Source: Hoeflea_A sp965228435 (GTDB taxonomy: Bacteria > Pseudomonadota > Alphaproteobacteria > Rhizobiales > Rhizobiaceae). From it: a stretch of DNA of 64,000 nucleotides. Below the pieces are notes generated by a model. It saw only the letters and a program-made list of their open reading frames with translations. It ran no database searches and was not told where the DNA came from. The DNA is taken from contig OZ245818.1 in the NCBI GenBank assembly GCA_965228435.1, positions 5,270,001-5,334,000 of the forward strand, in the 5' to 3' direction. Positions 1 to 9,111 of this stretch are shown here, in pieces. The number at the start of each line of letters is the position of its first letter. Within the stretch, counting starts at the first letter, position 1. The position numbers and the translations under genes were made by a program.

Positions 1-1
1 G

Positions 2-103
2 CTCAGTGCCGCGGCGGAGCGATTGGTTGATCCAGACGCGCCACGCCAAACACCAGCCAAAACAGCCAAGGAGAATGAAGCAGCAACAGTGCACGCGACT
101 TGA
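2..103 (+). CDS. possible 3' end of an upstream gene (partial)
   Basis: An open frame enters from the left edge and stops with TGA at 101-103. It would give 33 residues, Ala- and Glu-rich at first and polar at the end (…NEAATVHAT). This could be the C-terminus of a gene that begins outside the window, for instance a regulator of the transporter cluster that follows. The piece is too short for family recognition, and a non-coding leader is equally possible. Confidence 0.3.
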   Translation, partial: LSAAAERLVDPDAPRQTPAKTAKENEAATVHAT

Positions 104-163
104 TCGACGTGCATGGCGCTGCACGAGAACGATAGGAACGGTTTCAATATTAGGGAGGTACCG

Positions 164-1210
164 ATGAAGCCAATGAAACTGATGGCGGCCGCAGCCGTCG
201 CAACCGTGATGACGACCGGCGCGTTTGCTCAGGTCAATTTGACGGCGGAGACCGCGAGCCCAGGTGGCGCCACGCATCTGTCGCCTGCCCATCTGACCGA
301 GATTGCCGGAACGAAGGGCATCGCCAATATCCAGCTGACCGATGGTCAGACGCTGACCAATTCCATCCAGAACGTCGCCGAAGGCAAGACCGACATCGCC
401 GGAACGCCTTATATTCTTCCGTTCCTGATGAGCCGGGGCGTTGGTCCCTACGGCTCGCTGGGCAAGGAAAAGGGTGCTGAGCTGGCCTCGAACCTGCGCG
501 CCATCAACCCGTTCACATTGGGTATTTTCTTTCTCTATGCTTACGACGCAAAGGGTGTCGACGGCTGGGACGATCTGAAAGGCCGCAAGATCTACAACGG
601 ACCGCCGCGTGGTGGTGCGCTGACCAACGCCCGCAGCATGATCCAGATCGTGGCAGGTCTGAAGGACGGCGAAGATTATGAAGGACTGCAGGTCAACTGG
701 GGGCAGGGCGCATCGTTGGTCACCAGTGGCGAACCGGATGCCATTGTCCTGCCGGAGCTTTTCCCGGGAAGCCGGCTGACGTCGGTCACCGCAGCCGGAA
801 AAATGACCGGTTGGTCCATGCCCAAGGGCGCCTATGAAAGCGACGCGATGCAGAAGTACATGAAGGCACCGGGCAGCGCGCCGTTCACGATGAAACTGGC
901 CGATCTCGAAGCCAAGATGGGCGATGACTGGACCTTCGTGTCCGAAGACGACACCTTCCGCGCTTTCGCGACGATTGGTGGGAACGTCGTGCACAAGGAC
1001 ATGGATGAACAGCTGGTCTATGACCTCGTGACGGCTTACATCGCAACGCTCGATGACCTGAAGGCCAAGGCCCCTTACGGCGACACCGTTGGTTTCGACG
1101 ATCCGATGCAGGGAATGTGCGGCGCCAACCCGGTCAAGTATCATCCCGGTGCCGCAAGAGCGTGGCGTGACGCCGGCTATGAGATCGACGACTGCGCATT
1201 GGCCAACTAG
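164..1210 (+). CDS. TAXI-family TRAP transporter substrate-binding protein
   Basis: Periplasmic binding component of a TRAP transporter of the TAXI type, which captures a small, probably anionic, solute for the fused permease encoded next. The start at 164 is chosen over an upstream in-frame ATG at 113 because a strong AGGGAGG lies 4-11 nt before it and the product then begins with a clean signal peptide (MKPMKLMAAAAVATVMTTGAFAQ). The mature protein has the TAXI pattern: an early stretch on placing or sensing the ligand (GGATHL), the central D-L-K-G-R-K-I-Y segment typical of TRAP binding proteins, and a C-terminal PGAARAWRDAGYE-type end. At 348 aa it has normal family length. The gene lies 78 bp before the permease, with a GC-rich hairpin between them. 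The substrate cannot be read from sequence; the neighbouring sulfatase and amidohydrolase hint at a sulfated or amide-bearing compound (inference). Confidence 0.92.
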   Translation: MKPMKLMAAAAVATVMTTGAFAQVNLTAETASPGGATHLSPAHLTEIAGTKGIANIQLTDGQTLTNSIQNVAEGKTDIAGTPYILPFLMSRGVGPYGSLGKEKGAELASNLRAINPFTLGIFFLYAYDAKGVDGWDDLKGRKIYNGPPRGGALTNARSMIQIVAGLKDGEDYEGLQVNWGQGASLVTSGEPDAIVLPELFPGSRLTSVTAAGKMTGWSMPKGAYESDAMQKYMKAPGSAPFTMKLADLEAKMGDDWTFVSEDDTFRAFATIGGNVVHKDMDEQLVYDLVTAYIATLDDLKAKAPYGDTVGFDDPMQGMCGANPVKYHPGAARAWRDAGYEIDDCALAN

Positions 1211-1232
1211 GCCGCTTGTGAGTTGACCAATC

Positions 1233-1260
1233 GGGCGCCGTCGGCTTCCTGGCGGCGCCC
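1233..1260 (+). promoter_or_regulatory. intergenic hairpin between binding protein and permease
   Basis: GGGCGCCG (1233-1240) and CGGCGCCC (1253-1260) form a perfect 8-bp GC stem with a 12-nt loop. There is no T-run after it, so it is not a classic intrinsic terminator. A hairpin here commonly protects the binding-protein mRNA and lowers expression of the downstream permease; that role is inferred. Confidence 0.5.
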
Positions 1261-1288
1261 GCACGCCGCTCCAGATTTCAGGTGAGCC

Positions 1289-3625
1289 ATGTCTGAGACA
1301 CCGGACCGCGAGACCAGTGCGCCCTCGCTTCAAAACAGGGCTGTTTATCTGCTGGCCTTGATCTTCGTCTTCATGGGTGTGGTCAACAGTACCCCGCTGA
1401 TTCCGGGATGGGATGATCTCTGGCGCGGCATTACCGGCATCGAGGACCTGAAGACCCACGCCTTCTCCACCGAGTGGTTCTATCCCATCGTCTTTTTCAT
1501 CATGATGGTGATTGTCGCGCTGAAACACTCCATGTGGCGCGAATGGCGAGGCACACCACGGGCCTGGTTCGGCGCATTCATGGACATCGCCCTAGTCGTA
1601 TCGGCCGCGGCAATTTCACTGACCTATCTGATTGAAATCGACAGCGTGTGCCTGATCGACTCGTTTACCGGCGAGCGGGCACGCATCATGGCGGAAACGC
1701 TGAAAGCCGAAATCGAATTTGCCGAAACCATGGGCCTGCCCATCCCGGATACGGTGGAAGACCCAAAATGCGTTGCCACCACCGGGGTCTGGCTGGTGCT
1801 TATCGTGGGCGCATCGATCCTGGTGTTCCTCGGCTATAACGTCAAAGTCTGGGGCCTGCCGCTGGTGCTGGTCTCCATCGTTATCGCGCTCTACACCATC
1901 GCAACCGTGCTGGTCTGGTATTTCCATGGGCCCGAAGACATCAACAAATACCTGATGACCAAACTCGGCGGGGAGCCTCGAACGTTCCTCGACGGCGTGC
2001 CCAATGTGCACGATGCCCTGGTCAACAACGCTTCCGGTATTCTTGGCCGCTTCATGAACGTCATCATGAACGTTGTCTTTCCCTACATTATTCTGGGTGC
2101 GCTCTTCGGCAAATCCGCCGGCGGTCAGACACTGATCAAGCTGGCCTTCCGCTGGACCCGTCATCTTCGCGGTGGTCCGGCGCATGCGGCGATCGTCAGC
2201 TCGGCGATGTTTGGAACCATCTCCGGCGGCCCGGTAGTGAACGTCCTGTCCACCGGCGTCCTGACCATTCCGATGATGATCAAGCGTGGCTTTTCCAAAG
2301 TGTTTGCCGGCGGCATGGAGGCTGCCGCGTCTTCGGGCGGGTCGATCATGCCGCCTGTGATGGGAGTTGCTGCCTTCATCCTGGCTGCGATGACCGGTGT
2401 GCCCTACCGGGACGTCATCGTCGCTGCAGCGCTGCCGGCGGTTGCCTATTTCCTGTGTCTGTTCCTCAGTGCGTCTTTCCAGTCGCGCAAACAGGGCATC
2501 GAGGCATTCGGGAAGCTGACCGACGAGATGCGGGTGAGCGGGCAGGACATTCTGCACCTGTGCCAGATCGTTCTGCCGATCCTTCTGATCCTCGTCCTGC
2601 TTTTGACGCCCAAGGACATGGTCGGCTGCGGTTTCACAGGCTGGCTGTTTGGAGCGGATGCCGTTCTGCAGGGCGACCGTTGTACGGTCAAATCGCTGCC
2701 CTGGATCCTGCAGGTCTACCAGAATGCCGCCGGCGATGCCGGTGCCACCGGGTGGTGGGCGGCTGCTCTGGTGATGGTACTGTTGTTCCTGGACAAGGAG
2801 TTCCGGGCAAAGCCGCGCAAAGTGCTTGATGCACTGGCTGAGTCCGGAATAACCATCGCGACGCTCTACCTCATGCTTCTCGCCGTCACCGTGATCGATG
2901 TGTGCCTGAACTTCACGGGACTTTCGAAATTCGTGGCGATCGACGTTCTGCGCTTTCTGCTGGCACTCGATCTTGGCGGCGGCGGCTCGGCGCTGTTCCA
3001 GTTCTTTGCCCTGGCGATCACCATGGCACTGGCCATTCTGCTTGGTATGGGCATGCCGGCTGTCCCGGCCTATATCAACGTGGCCCTGTTGATGGGACCG
3101 TTGCTGGTCGGCCTGGGGATCGCGACCTTCACGGCCCACATGTTCATCTTCTACTTTGCCATTGCCTCGGCCATCACGCCGCCTGTGGCCCTGGCCGCCT
3201 TTGCCGCGTCGACGATCACCAAGGCCGAGCCCATGGCGACCGGTTTCAGTGCGGTTCGCTCCGGCATCGTCATGTTCGCCATACCTTTCGTCTTTGCGTT
3301 CTACCCGGAACTGCTGTTGGTCGATCAGGCTTTGATCGATCCGTCCAACCCGTCCGGAGGGGCTTTGCCCGGTTACGAAAACGGCGTGCAGATCGGGGCA
3401 CTCTTGTGGTTGCTGGCCCGTCTCGTGCTGGCGCTCTATCTCGTTGCGAGCGCACTTGCTGCCTATGATGCGCGGCCGTTGTCCTTCATGTGGATCGTCA
3501 TTCGCCTGGCAACGGCGGTCGCGGTGCTGATGCGCCCCGAGCTTGTCCAGTTTGCTGCCATCGCCTTCGCTATCGCGATTTTGGGCTGGCACCATGTGGG
3601 CGCCCGCCGTATGCAGCACGCGTAG
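1289..3625 (+). CDS. TRAP transporter fused permease (DctQ-DctM type, TAXI class)
   Basis: Integral inner-membrane permease in which the small (4-TM) and large (about 12-TM) TRAP subunits are joined in one 778-residue chain, as is usual for TAXI systems. It imports the solute delivered by the upstream binding protein using an ion gradient. About 16 hydrophobic segments are visible. The large-domain hallmark region around residues 300-380 (G-G-P-V-V-N-V…, then an A-A-S-S-G-G-S-I-M-P-P-V-M-G block) is the conserved DctM core, and a second such block (LGMGMPAVPAY) occurs near residue 590. The region at residues 110-160 carries two cysteines in a periplasmic-looking loop. An AGGTGAG ribosome site precedes the ATG. 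Start and length agree with family members. Confidence 0.95.
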   Translation: MSETPDRETSAPSLQNRAVYLLALIFVFMGVVNSTPLIPGWDDLWRGITGIEDLKTHAFSTEWFYPIVFFIMMVIVALKHSMWREWRGTPRAWFGAFMDIALVVSAAAISLTYLIEIDSVCLIDSFTGERARIMAETLKAEIEFAETMGLPIPDTVEDPKCVATTGVWLVLIVGASILVFLGYNVKVWGLPLVLVSIVIALYTIATVLVWYFHGPEDINKYLMTKLGGEPRTFLDGVPNVHDALVNNASGILGRFMNVIMNVVFPYIILGALFGKSAGGQTLIKLAFRWTRHLRGGPAHAAIVSSAMFGTISGGPVVNVLSTGVLTIPMMIKRGFSKVFAGGMEAAASSGGSIMPPVMGVAAFILAAMTGVPYRDVIVAAALPAVAYFLCLFLSASFQSRKQGIEAFGKLTDEMRVSGQDILHLCQIVLPILLILVLLLTPKDMVGCGFTGWLFGADAVLQGDRCTVKSLPWILQVYQNAAGDAGATGWWAAALVMVLLFLDKEFRAKPRKVLDALAESGITIATLYLMLLAVTVIDVCLNFTGLSKFVAIDVLRFLLALDLGGGGSALFQFFALAITMALAILLGMGMPAVPAYINVALLMGPLLVGLGIATFTAHMFIFYFAIASAITPPVALAAFAASTITKAEPMATGFSAVRSGIVMFAIPFVFAFYPELLLVDQALIDPSNPSGGALPGYENGVQIGALLWLLARLVLALYLVASALAAYDARPLSFMWIVIRLATAVAVLMRPELVQFAAIAFAIAILGWHHVGARRMQHA

Positions 3626-3696
3626 ATTGGTCGCTGGCAATGGCCGCGTAACGTCTGGCCATTCATCAAGATGACTTTGAACACCAAAGAGGCATA

Positions 3697-5259
3697 ATGA
3701 CCCAACGCCCCAACATCCTGTTTCTGATTACCGACCAGCAGCGCGCCGATTGGCTGGGTTGTTACGGCCATCCGGTGTTGAAGACGCCTAACATCGACCG
3801 GATTGCGGCGCAGGGGATGCGGTTCGAGAATTTCCAGGTCGCGTCGCCGGTCTGCATGCCGAACCGCGCTACGCTGCTGACCGGGCGTTATCCAAGCCTG
3901 CACGGATTGCGCTACAATGGTTGCGTCCTGCCGGAAAACGCCAATACGTTCGTCGATCTGCTGGCGGGAGCCGGATACCACACGGCTGCTATCGGCAAGA
4001 GCCACCTGCAGCCTTTCACCGGCATGCCGCCGACCAACAAAAGTGCCGAAGAGGTCGCGTCCATGCCGGAGGCCTGGCGTCGCGACCCGGCCACCTACCG
4101 CGATGAAGAACCGGACAGTTACAAATCCGAAGAACGATACGCGATCAAGACGCCCTATTACGGCTACCAGCATGTGGACATGGTGACCAATCACGGGGAT
4201 CGTTGCGGCGGGCACTACCGGCAATGGTTTCGCGAAACCGTTCCGAATTGGCAGGCCCTGCAGGACCCGCAAAACGAGCTGCCGCACAATTATTCCTGTC
4301 CGCAGGCGTACCGTACACCGATTCCCGAAGACCTCTACCCGACGGCCTACATTCGCGACCGTGCGATTGACTACATCTCCTCCCGAGCCGCCGAGGATGA
4401 TCCCTTCTTCGCCTTTGTCAGCTTTCCCGATCCACATCACCCGTTCAATCCGCCGGGCAAATACTGGGACATGTACAACCCCGACGACTTCGAGATTTCT
4501 CTACCCTATGAGGCCCATCAGAATCCGACGCCACCGATGCGTTGGCTTCATGAGAACTGGAAGCACAGTGGCGGGCAGATGACGCCACAGACCGCAATGA
4601 TGCTGGGTGATCAGCAGCTCAAGGAAGCAATGGCGCTGACCGCCGGGATGATGGCTTATATCGACGATGCCGTCGGCGAGATCATCGATGCCCTCGAGCA
4701 GAGCGGGCTGATGGAAAACACCGTGATCTGCTACACCGCTGATCACGGCGATTATCTCGGCGATTTCAACATGCTTCTGAAGGGCGCGCTGCCGTTTCGC
4801 AGCATCACCCGCGTGCCCTTCATCTGGTCGGATCCGGATCGGCGAACCGCCTCAAGCAGCGATGCGCTGTGCTCCACGGTAGACCTTGCAGCAACCATCC
4901 TGGAACGCGCAGGGTTGCAGCCCTTCAACGGCAATCAGGGGCGGAGCTTTCTTCCCGTCACACAGGGCGCCGAAGGACCGCGCTCGGAAGCTCTGATCGA
5001 GTACAATGACAGCAGCAAGCGCCTCGGCTTCGATGAACCCGCTCGCGTTCGAACTTTGCTGACGAAGGACTGGAAATACACCGTGTACCGCGATCAGCCC
5101 TGGGGCGAGCTCTACGATGTCAGAAACGATATCCACGAAACCCACAATCTGTGGGACAGCCCGCAACACCAAAACATCCGGGCGCATCTGGCAGAAAGGC
5201 TCAACCATCATCTGATCGCCCAAATGGATGAAAGCCCCCATGCGGATCGTGCTGCCTGA
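3697..5259 (+). CDS. sulfatase-family hydrolase (formylglycine type)
   Basis: Alkaline-phosphatase-superfamily sulfatase (520 aa), predicted to hydrolyse a sulfate ester or a related phosphonate or phosphate ester. Metal-binding D13-Q14 near the N-terminus (FLITDQQRAD) and the sulfatase signature C53-M-P-N-R57 followed by A-T-L-L-T-G-R are clear. Cys53 would be converted to formylglycine by a maturase, none of which is in this window. The second metal cluster appears as T-A-D-H-G-D-Y-L-G-D near residue 350. There is no signal peptide, so the enzyme should be cytoplasmic and act on imported substrate. AAAGAGG precedes the ATG. The gene lies 71 bp after the TRAP permease and 50 bp before an amidohydrolase, suggesting uptake, then desulfation, then hydrolysis. 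Substrate unknown. Confidence 0.92.
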   Translation: MTQRPNILFLITDQQRADWLGCYGHPVLKTPNIDRIAAQGMRFENFQVASPVCMPNRATLLTGRYPSLHGLRYNGCVLPENANTFVDLLAGAGYHTAAIGKSHLQPFTGMPPTNKSAEEVASMPEAWRRDPATYRDEEPDSYKSEERYAIKTPYYGYQHVDMVTNHGDRCGGHYRQWFRETVPNWQALQDPQNELPHNYSCPQAYRTPIPEDLYPTAYIRDRAIDYISSRAAEDDPFFAFVSFPDPHHPFNPPGKYWDMYNPDDFEISLPYEAHQNPTPPMRWLHENWKHSGGQMTPQTAMMLGDQQLKEAMALTAGMMAYIDDAVGEIIDALEQSGLMENTVICYTADHGDYLGDFNMLLKGALPFRSITRVPFIWSDPDRRTASSSDALCSTVDLAATILERAGLQPFNGNQGRSFLPVTQGAEGPRSEALIEYNDSSKRLGFDEPARVRTLLTKDWKYTVYRDQPWGELYDVRNDIHETHNLWDSPQHQNIRAHLAERLNHHLIAQMDESPHADRAA

Positions 5260-5309
5260 GCAGGTCTTGCGTCGCAAAGGGTCTGGCGACAGGAAACACG
5301 GAGACCTCG

Positions 5310-6959
5310 ATGTCACACGCGGATGAGATCTGGACCGGCGGAGCCGTTCTGACGATGGACGGGGCCAACCCGCGCGCCGAAGCTCTCGCGGTCAAGGATG
5401 GTCGCCTGGTTGCAGTCGGCAGCGCCTCCGACGTGCTGAACCTGTCAGGCCCCGGAACGAAGGTCCATGATTTATCCGGTCGTTTCATCATGCCGGGTTT
5501 GGTGGAAAGCCATACGCATGCTCTTTGGGGCGCCTGCCGGACCCTCTTCGATATCTATGTTGGTTTCGATGCCAGCCTGTCCGACTTGCTCGAAGCGGTA
5601 AGAGAGCGTTGCAACAGGAACGCCCCGGATCAGGTTGTCTATGGCGGCCCCTGGCGCCCGGCGATGCGGTCCGAAATGGGCGCAAACCCGCGTGAATTGC
5701 TGGATGCAATTTCGACCCGGCACGCCATTGTCCTGCATGATGCCAGCCAGCACATCCTCTGGTGCAACTCACGCGCCTTGGAACTCGCCGGCATCGGGCC
5801 AGAAACAGGGGACATCGCCGGCGGTGTCATCGAGCGCGACCAGGCCACCGGCGCTCCGAACGGAATTCTGGCCGAAACCGCCAGTGCTCCGGCTCGTGCC
5901 CTCATTCGCCGCAGCGAGACGCAATTGCAGGAGGCCGTTTGCGAAGCGGTGGGGTATTTCAACCGGCTGGGCTTTACCGCGTTCAAGGAGCCCATGGCAT
6001 TTGAAGAGGAACTTCACACCTACCAGGCGGCCGACGAGCGGGGCCAGCTCACGCTGCATACGGCCGCCCATATCGTCCATTCAAGCCCGCTCGGCGGTGA
6101 CACCGTGCCCTATGATCGGATGGACGAATTGCGCCGTCGTTATGCAAGCGACAATGTCCACCTTGATTTTGCGAAGCTGTTTCTTGATGGCGTAGCGCCA
6201 GGCTATACGGCCTCATTTGTCGAGCCCTATCTGGCGGAAAGCGGCTACGACGTTTCATCGCACGATCCGGATGCCACTCTGCTCATCCCACCGGATGAGC
6301 TGAACGGCATGCTGATCGAGCTCGACCGGCGGCGCTATACCGTCAAGATGCATGCGGTTGGCGACAACGCGATTCGCAAGGGCCTCGACGCCATTGAAGC
6401 CGCACGAACGGCCAACGGTCAAAGCGCATTGCGCCATGAAATCGCGCATTCGAACTACGTTTCCGACTCGGATCTGGCTCGCTTCCACACGTTGGGGGCG
6501 GTGGCGGAGCTCTCCCCCAAAATGTGGTTTCCCAATCCGGGGACTCCGGTTCAGACAGCCTTGCTGGGCGGCGACCGGGTTCAGAAAAATCATCGCATTG
6601 CCGATCTTCTCGAGGCCGAGGCCGAAATGATCTATGGGTCGGACTGGCCCGCGGCCGCTCCGGATGCCAATCCTTGGACCGGGCTATCGGGCATGCTGAC
6701 ACGCTGCAACGCGGACCCGGCCTATCCGGGTGTGCTGGCACCGGAGCAGGCCATTTCCCTGTCCGCCGCGTTGCCGATCTTCACCATCAACGGCGCCCGG
6801 GCGCTGGGAATGGAGGAAGAGACCGGCTCGTTGAAGGCGGGAAAGTGGGCCGATTTCGTGATCTTGGACGAGCATCTGCCCGATATTGCGCCCGAAGAAA
6901 TCGGTGCAATCTGCCCGCACGCAACCATTTGGAAAGGCCGCGTTGTTCACGCCGCCTGA
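5310..6959 (+). CDS. amidohydrolase (YtcJ-like, metal-dependent)
   Basis: Amidohydrolase-superfamily enzyme of 549 aa, predicted to hydrolyse a C-N bond in the cytoplasm. The metal-site motifs of the family are in order: V-E-S-H-T-H near residue 68-70, K-M-H-A-V-G-D-N near residue 345, H-S-N-Y near residue 380, and the catalytic Asp in G-S-D-W-P near residue 445. A small composite beta-sandwich is formed by the first about 60 residues and the C-terminal ALGMEEETGSLKAGKWADFV segment, which is the usual ending of the YtcJ/NfdA-like group. The start has GGAG 6 nt upstream. The gene follows the sulfatase closely and probably shares its transcript. The actual amide or carbamate substrate cannot be deduced. 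Confidence 0.92.
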   Translation: MSHADEIWTGGAVLTMDGANPRAEALAVKDGRLVAVGSASDVLNLSGPGTKVHDLSGRFIMPGLVESHTHALWGACRTLFDIYVGFDASLSDLLEAVRERCNRNAPDQVVYGGPWRPAMRSEMGANPRELLDAISTRHAIVLHDASQHILWCNSRALELAGIGPETGDIAGGVIERDQATGAPNGILAETASAPARALIRRSETQLQEAVCEAVGYFNRLGFTAFKEPMAFEEELHTYQAADERGQLTLHTAAHIVHSSPLGGDTVPYDRMDELRRRYASDNVHLDFAKLFLDGVAPGYTASFVEPYLAESGYDVSSHDPDATLLIPPDELNGMLIELDRRRYTVKMHAVGDNAIRKGLDAIEAARTANGQSALRHEIAHSNYVSDSDLARFHTLGAVAELSPKMWFPNPGTPVQTALLGGDRVQKNHRIADLLEAEAEMIYGSDWPAAAPDANPWTGLSGMLTRCNADPAYPGVLAPEQAISLSAALPIFTINGARALGMEEETGSLKAGKWADFVILDEHLPDIAPEEIGAICPHATIWKGRVVHAA

Positions 6960-7088
6960 CTTGCTGGAATTGAGCCCGGTCGAGTGTGACGAGCCGTGTG
7001 GAGCCGGCCTGAGCCATCAAATGATCCAAACCTATCGCCCCTTGCTCTAAGGTCTGGCTGTGTGGATTCGCCGATGGAGGAATTGGGT

Positions 7089-7682
7089 GTGAGCAGAATT
7101 GATCTGGCCAGGCTGACTGGCAACGATCTGACGGCCGCTTTGGGCGATCTGGCACAGCTGCGGATCACGGTCTTCCGGGAGTGGCCCTATCTGTACGATG
7201 GCGATTTCGATTATGAACGCAAATATCTCACCAAGTTTGCTTCCTCCAAAGGCGCGGTGATCATCGGCGCGACCGACGCTGACCAGCTGGTTGGCGCGGC
7301 GACCGCTGCGCCGCTCAGCGATCATTTTGATGATTTTGCCGAGCCATTCAGGCAGGCCGGCCTCGATCCTCAACGCTATTTCTATTTCGGAGAGTCGGTG
7401 CTGCTGCGCCCCTATCGGGGGCAGGGCATCGGTGTGCGATTCTTTGAGCAACGCGAGGCTGCGGCAAAGGCTGCGGGTTACGAACGCGTTGCCTTTTGCG
7501 GTGTCGTGCGTCCCGACGACCATCCGTCGAAACCGGCCGACTATGTTCCCCTTGATCAATTCTGGCGCAATCGCGGCTATCGGCCGATGCAGGGAATCAC
7601 CTGCGAGTTCCCGTGGCGCGATATCGGCGATCAGCACGAGACGCCAAAGCGTATGCAATTCTGGTCACGGGATCTGGCCTGA
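7089..7682 (+). CDS. GNAT-family acetyltransferase-like protein
   Basis: Predicted acetyl-CoA-dependent N-acetyltransferase of 197 aa. The acetyl-CoA pyrophosphate-binding motif A is seen as LLRPYRGQGIGVRFFEQRE in the middle of the protein (R-G-Q-G-I-G), after a beta-strand with Y-F-Y-F-G-E-S. The C-terminal part has the usual aromatic strand (FWRNRGYRPM). The GTG at 7089 is preferred because GGAGG (7077-7081) sits 7 nt upstream; an ATG at 7074 would lie before that site. It is 129 bp after the amidohydrolase, so it may be in the same unit or expressed on its own. The acceptor is unknown. Confidence 0.78.
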   Translation: MSRIDLARLTGNDLTAALGDLAQLRITVFREWPYLYDGDFDYERKYLTKFASSKGAVIIGATDADQLVGAATAAPLSDHFDDFAEPFRQAGLDPQRYFYFGESVLLRPYRGQGIGVRFFEQREAAAKAAGYERVAFCGVVRPDDHPSKPADYVPLDQFWRNRGYRPMQGITCEFPWRDIGDQHETPKRMQFWSRDLA

Positions 7683-7816
7683 CAGGGCCGCCGCCGGCTT
7701 TTTTCAACATGAACAGTTTATGAACGCGAGGTTCCGACAGCGTTCAGTTGCGGTCTCCTAATCTCTCACCATGGCTTCGAAAGGAGCTGAGCGACACCCG
7801 AGAGATGGAGAGACAC

Positions 7817-8191
7817 ATGTTTGGAAAAATCGCACAGTCATTTGCCCTCGCGGCTTTGATCGGTGTCGGCTCGATGGCCGTCACCACGGAACAGGCTTCT
7901 GCCGGTGGCGGAGGCGTCGGATTTTCGATCGAGTTCGGCAGCCCGGGATACGGACCGGGTTGGGGCTGGGGCCCTGGTTGGGGACCTGGCTGGGGCAACG
8001 GCCCGAAACCCAACAAGGGTATCTGCAAACCACGGCGTGCCGCCAAGAAGGCCTGGAAAATGGGCGTTCGCAATGGCCGCATCGTCCGCCGCAACCACAA
8101 GCGCGTTGTCGTCAAAGGCTGGCGCTACGGTTACCCGGTGAAGGTTGTGTTCGCCAACCGCCGTCACTGCCCGGTGATTGCCCTTCGCTAA
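7817..8191 (+). CDS. small exported Gly/Trp/Pro-rich basic protein, unknown function
   Basis: A 124-residue protein with a clear signal peptide (MFGKIAQSFALAALIGVG… cleaved near ASA-GG). After a Gly-rich start, a short repeat of P-G-W-G units follows (roughly residues 48-62). The C-terminal half is strongly basic, with R/K runs and two cysteines (ICKPRR and RHCPV) that could form a disulfide. GGAG lies 6 nt before the ATG at 7817; a longer frame from 7748 lacks both this site and the signal sequence. A terminator follows. I do not recognise a named family. The charge pattern suggests a periplasmic or cell-surface protein that binds an acidic polymer (inference). Confidence 0.78.
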   Translation: MFGKIAQSFALAALIGVGSMAVTTEQASAGGGGVGFSIEFGSPGYGPGWGWGPGWGPGWGNGPKPNKGICKPRRAAKKAWKMGVRNGRIVRRNHKRVVVKGWRYGYPVKVVFANRRHCPVIALR

Positions 8192-8232
8192 CGGCATTTC
8201 GCTGATTGATATTCCCCGCCCAATCAGCGATC

Positions 8233-8282
8233 CCCCCAGGCATCGGTCCCTGCCCGATCGATGCCCGGGGGTTTTCTTTTTT
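8233..8282 (+). terminator. intrinsic terminator after the small exported protein
   Basis: CCCCC-A-GGCATCG (8233-8245) pairs with CGATGCC-C-GGGGG (8259-8271), leaving one A/C mismatch, and is followed by TTTTCTTTTTT (8272-8282). This is a textbook rho-independent terminator for the gene ending at 8191. It also ends only 4 bp before the stop of the convergent SIMPL gene, so it may serve both directions. Confidence 0.8.
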
Positions 8283-8285
8283 CAG

Positions 8286-9017
8286 CTACTGATTCAATTC
8301 GAAGCTGACGTTGACCTGCACCTTGTACTGGTTTTCTCCGGCAGCAACCGGCACGGCTGAGTCCGCTGCCGATCTCGCGGCCATTTCGGCGCGCATCAAA
8401 GGCACAGGTGCTGGCGCCCTGTGCTGCTCGTCGATCCGCGAAATGCGTCCGAGTTCGACACCTGCGGCTTCCGTCAGCGTTTTCGCCTTGTCGATGGCGT
8501 CGAGCACGGCAGCCTTGCGCGCCTCGGTCAGCGCTTCAGAAGGATCGTCATTGGTGAACAGGATCTGCCCACCCTGATTGACGCCAAGGCTGACGGCCTG
8601 GTCAAGAATGCCGCCGAGATCGTCCAGGTTGCGGATGCGAACGGTCAGCGTGTTGGAAACGCGATAACCGACGATCTGCGGTTCGGCCGGCTTGTTGTCA
8701 TTGCTGCGCGGGTAGACATATTGCGGGTCGATCGAAAAATTCGAGGTCTGAATGTCGCGTGTTTCGACACCGGCGTTGCGGATGGAAGCAAGTACTTCCG
8801 TCATCGCACTCTTGTTGGCATCGAGTGCTGCTCGCGCCGTTTTTTCCTGACGCACGACCGAAAGGGTCACCACGGCCATATCCGGTGCGACCGTGGACAC
8901 ACCTTCGCCGGTGACGGCGACGATCCCCGGCTTTTGCGTCCCGGAATCCTGCGCCGCCGCCGCCGATGGCAGCAAGACAAGGGCGAACAGGATGGCGAAT
9001 GTGCGTCGAATAATCAT
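8286..9017 (-). CDS. SIMPL-domain (DUF541) periplasmic protein
   Basis: Exported protein of 243 aa with a signal peptide (MIIRRTFAILFALVLLPSAAAAQ). The rest is the SIMPL/DUF541 domain found in E. coli YggE and in Brucella BP26. Features include V-T-G-E-G near the mature N-terminus, the strand pattern ending in Q-T-S-N-F-S-I, and the C-terminal M-R-A-E-M-A-A-R segment. BP26-like proteins form ring-shaped oligomers, and YggE is linked to reduced oxidative stress; its exact biochemistry is unknown. The gene stands alone, convergent with the small exported protein and followed upstream by the minus-strand DUF1190 gene, whose stop lies 94 bp before this start. Confidence 0.92.
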   Translation of the reverse strand: MIIRRTFAILFALVLLPSAAAAQDSGTQKPGIVAVTGEGVSTVAPDMAVVTLSVVRQEKTARAALDANKSAMTEVLASIRNAGVETRDIQTSNFSIDPQYVYPRSNDNKPAEPQIVGYRVSNTLTVRIRNLDDLGGILDQAVSLGVNQGGQILFTNDDPSEALTEARKAAVLDAIDKAKTLTEAAGVELGRISRIDEQHRAPAPVPLMRAEMAARSAADSAVPVAAGENQYKVQVNVSFELNQ

Positions 9018-9111
9018 GGGTGACCCCGATGGCTGTGAAAGTTGGAGCGCTGCATAGCCGTGGTTTGCGGCAATGTCTTGTCGGCGGCGTCAGACGCGGC
9101 GGCTGCGGGTG

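Noticed and set aside
1616..3640. A 674-codon open frame on the minus strand
   Set aside because: It is the mirror of the TRAP permease gene. High-GC codon use leaves the antisense frame open; the product is full of H, R, Q and D and has no domain.
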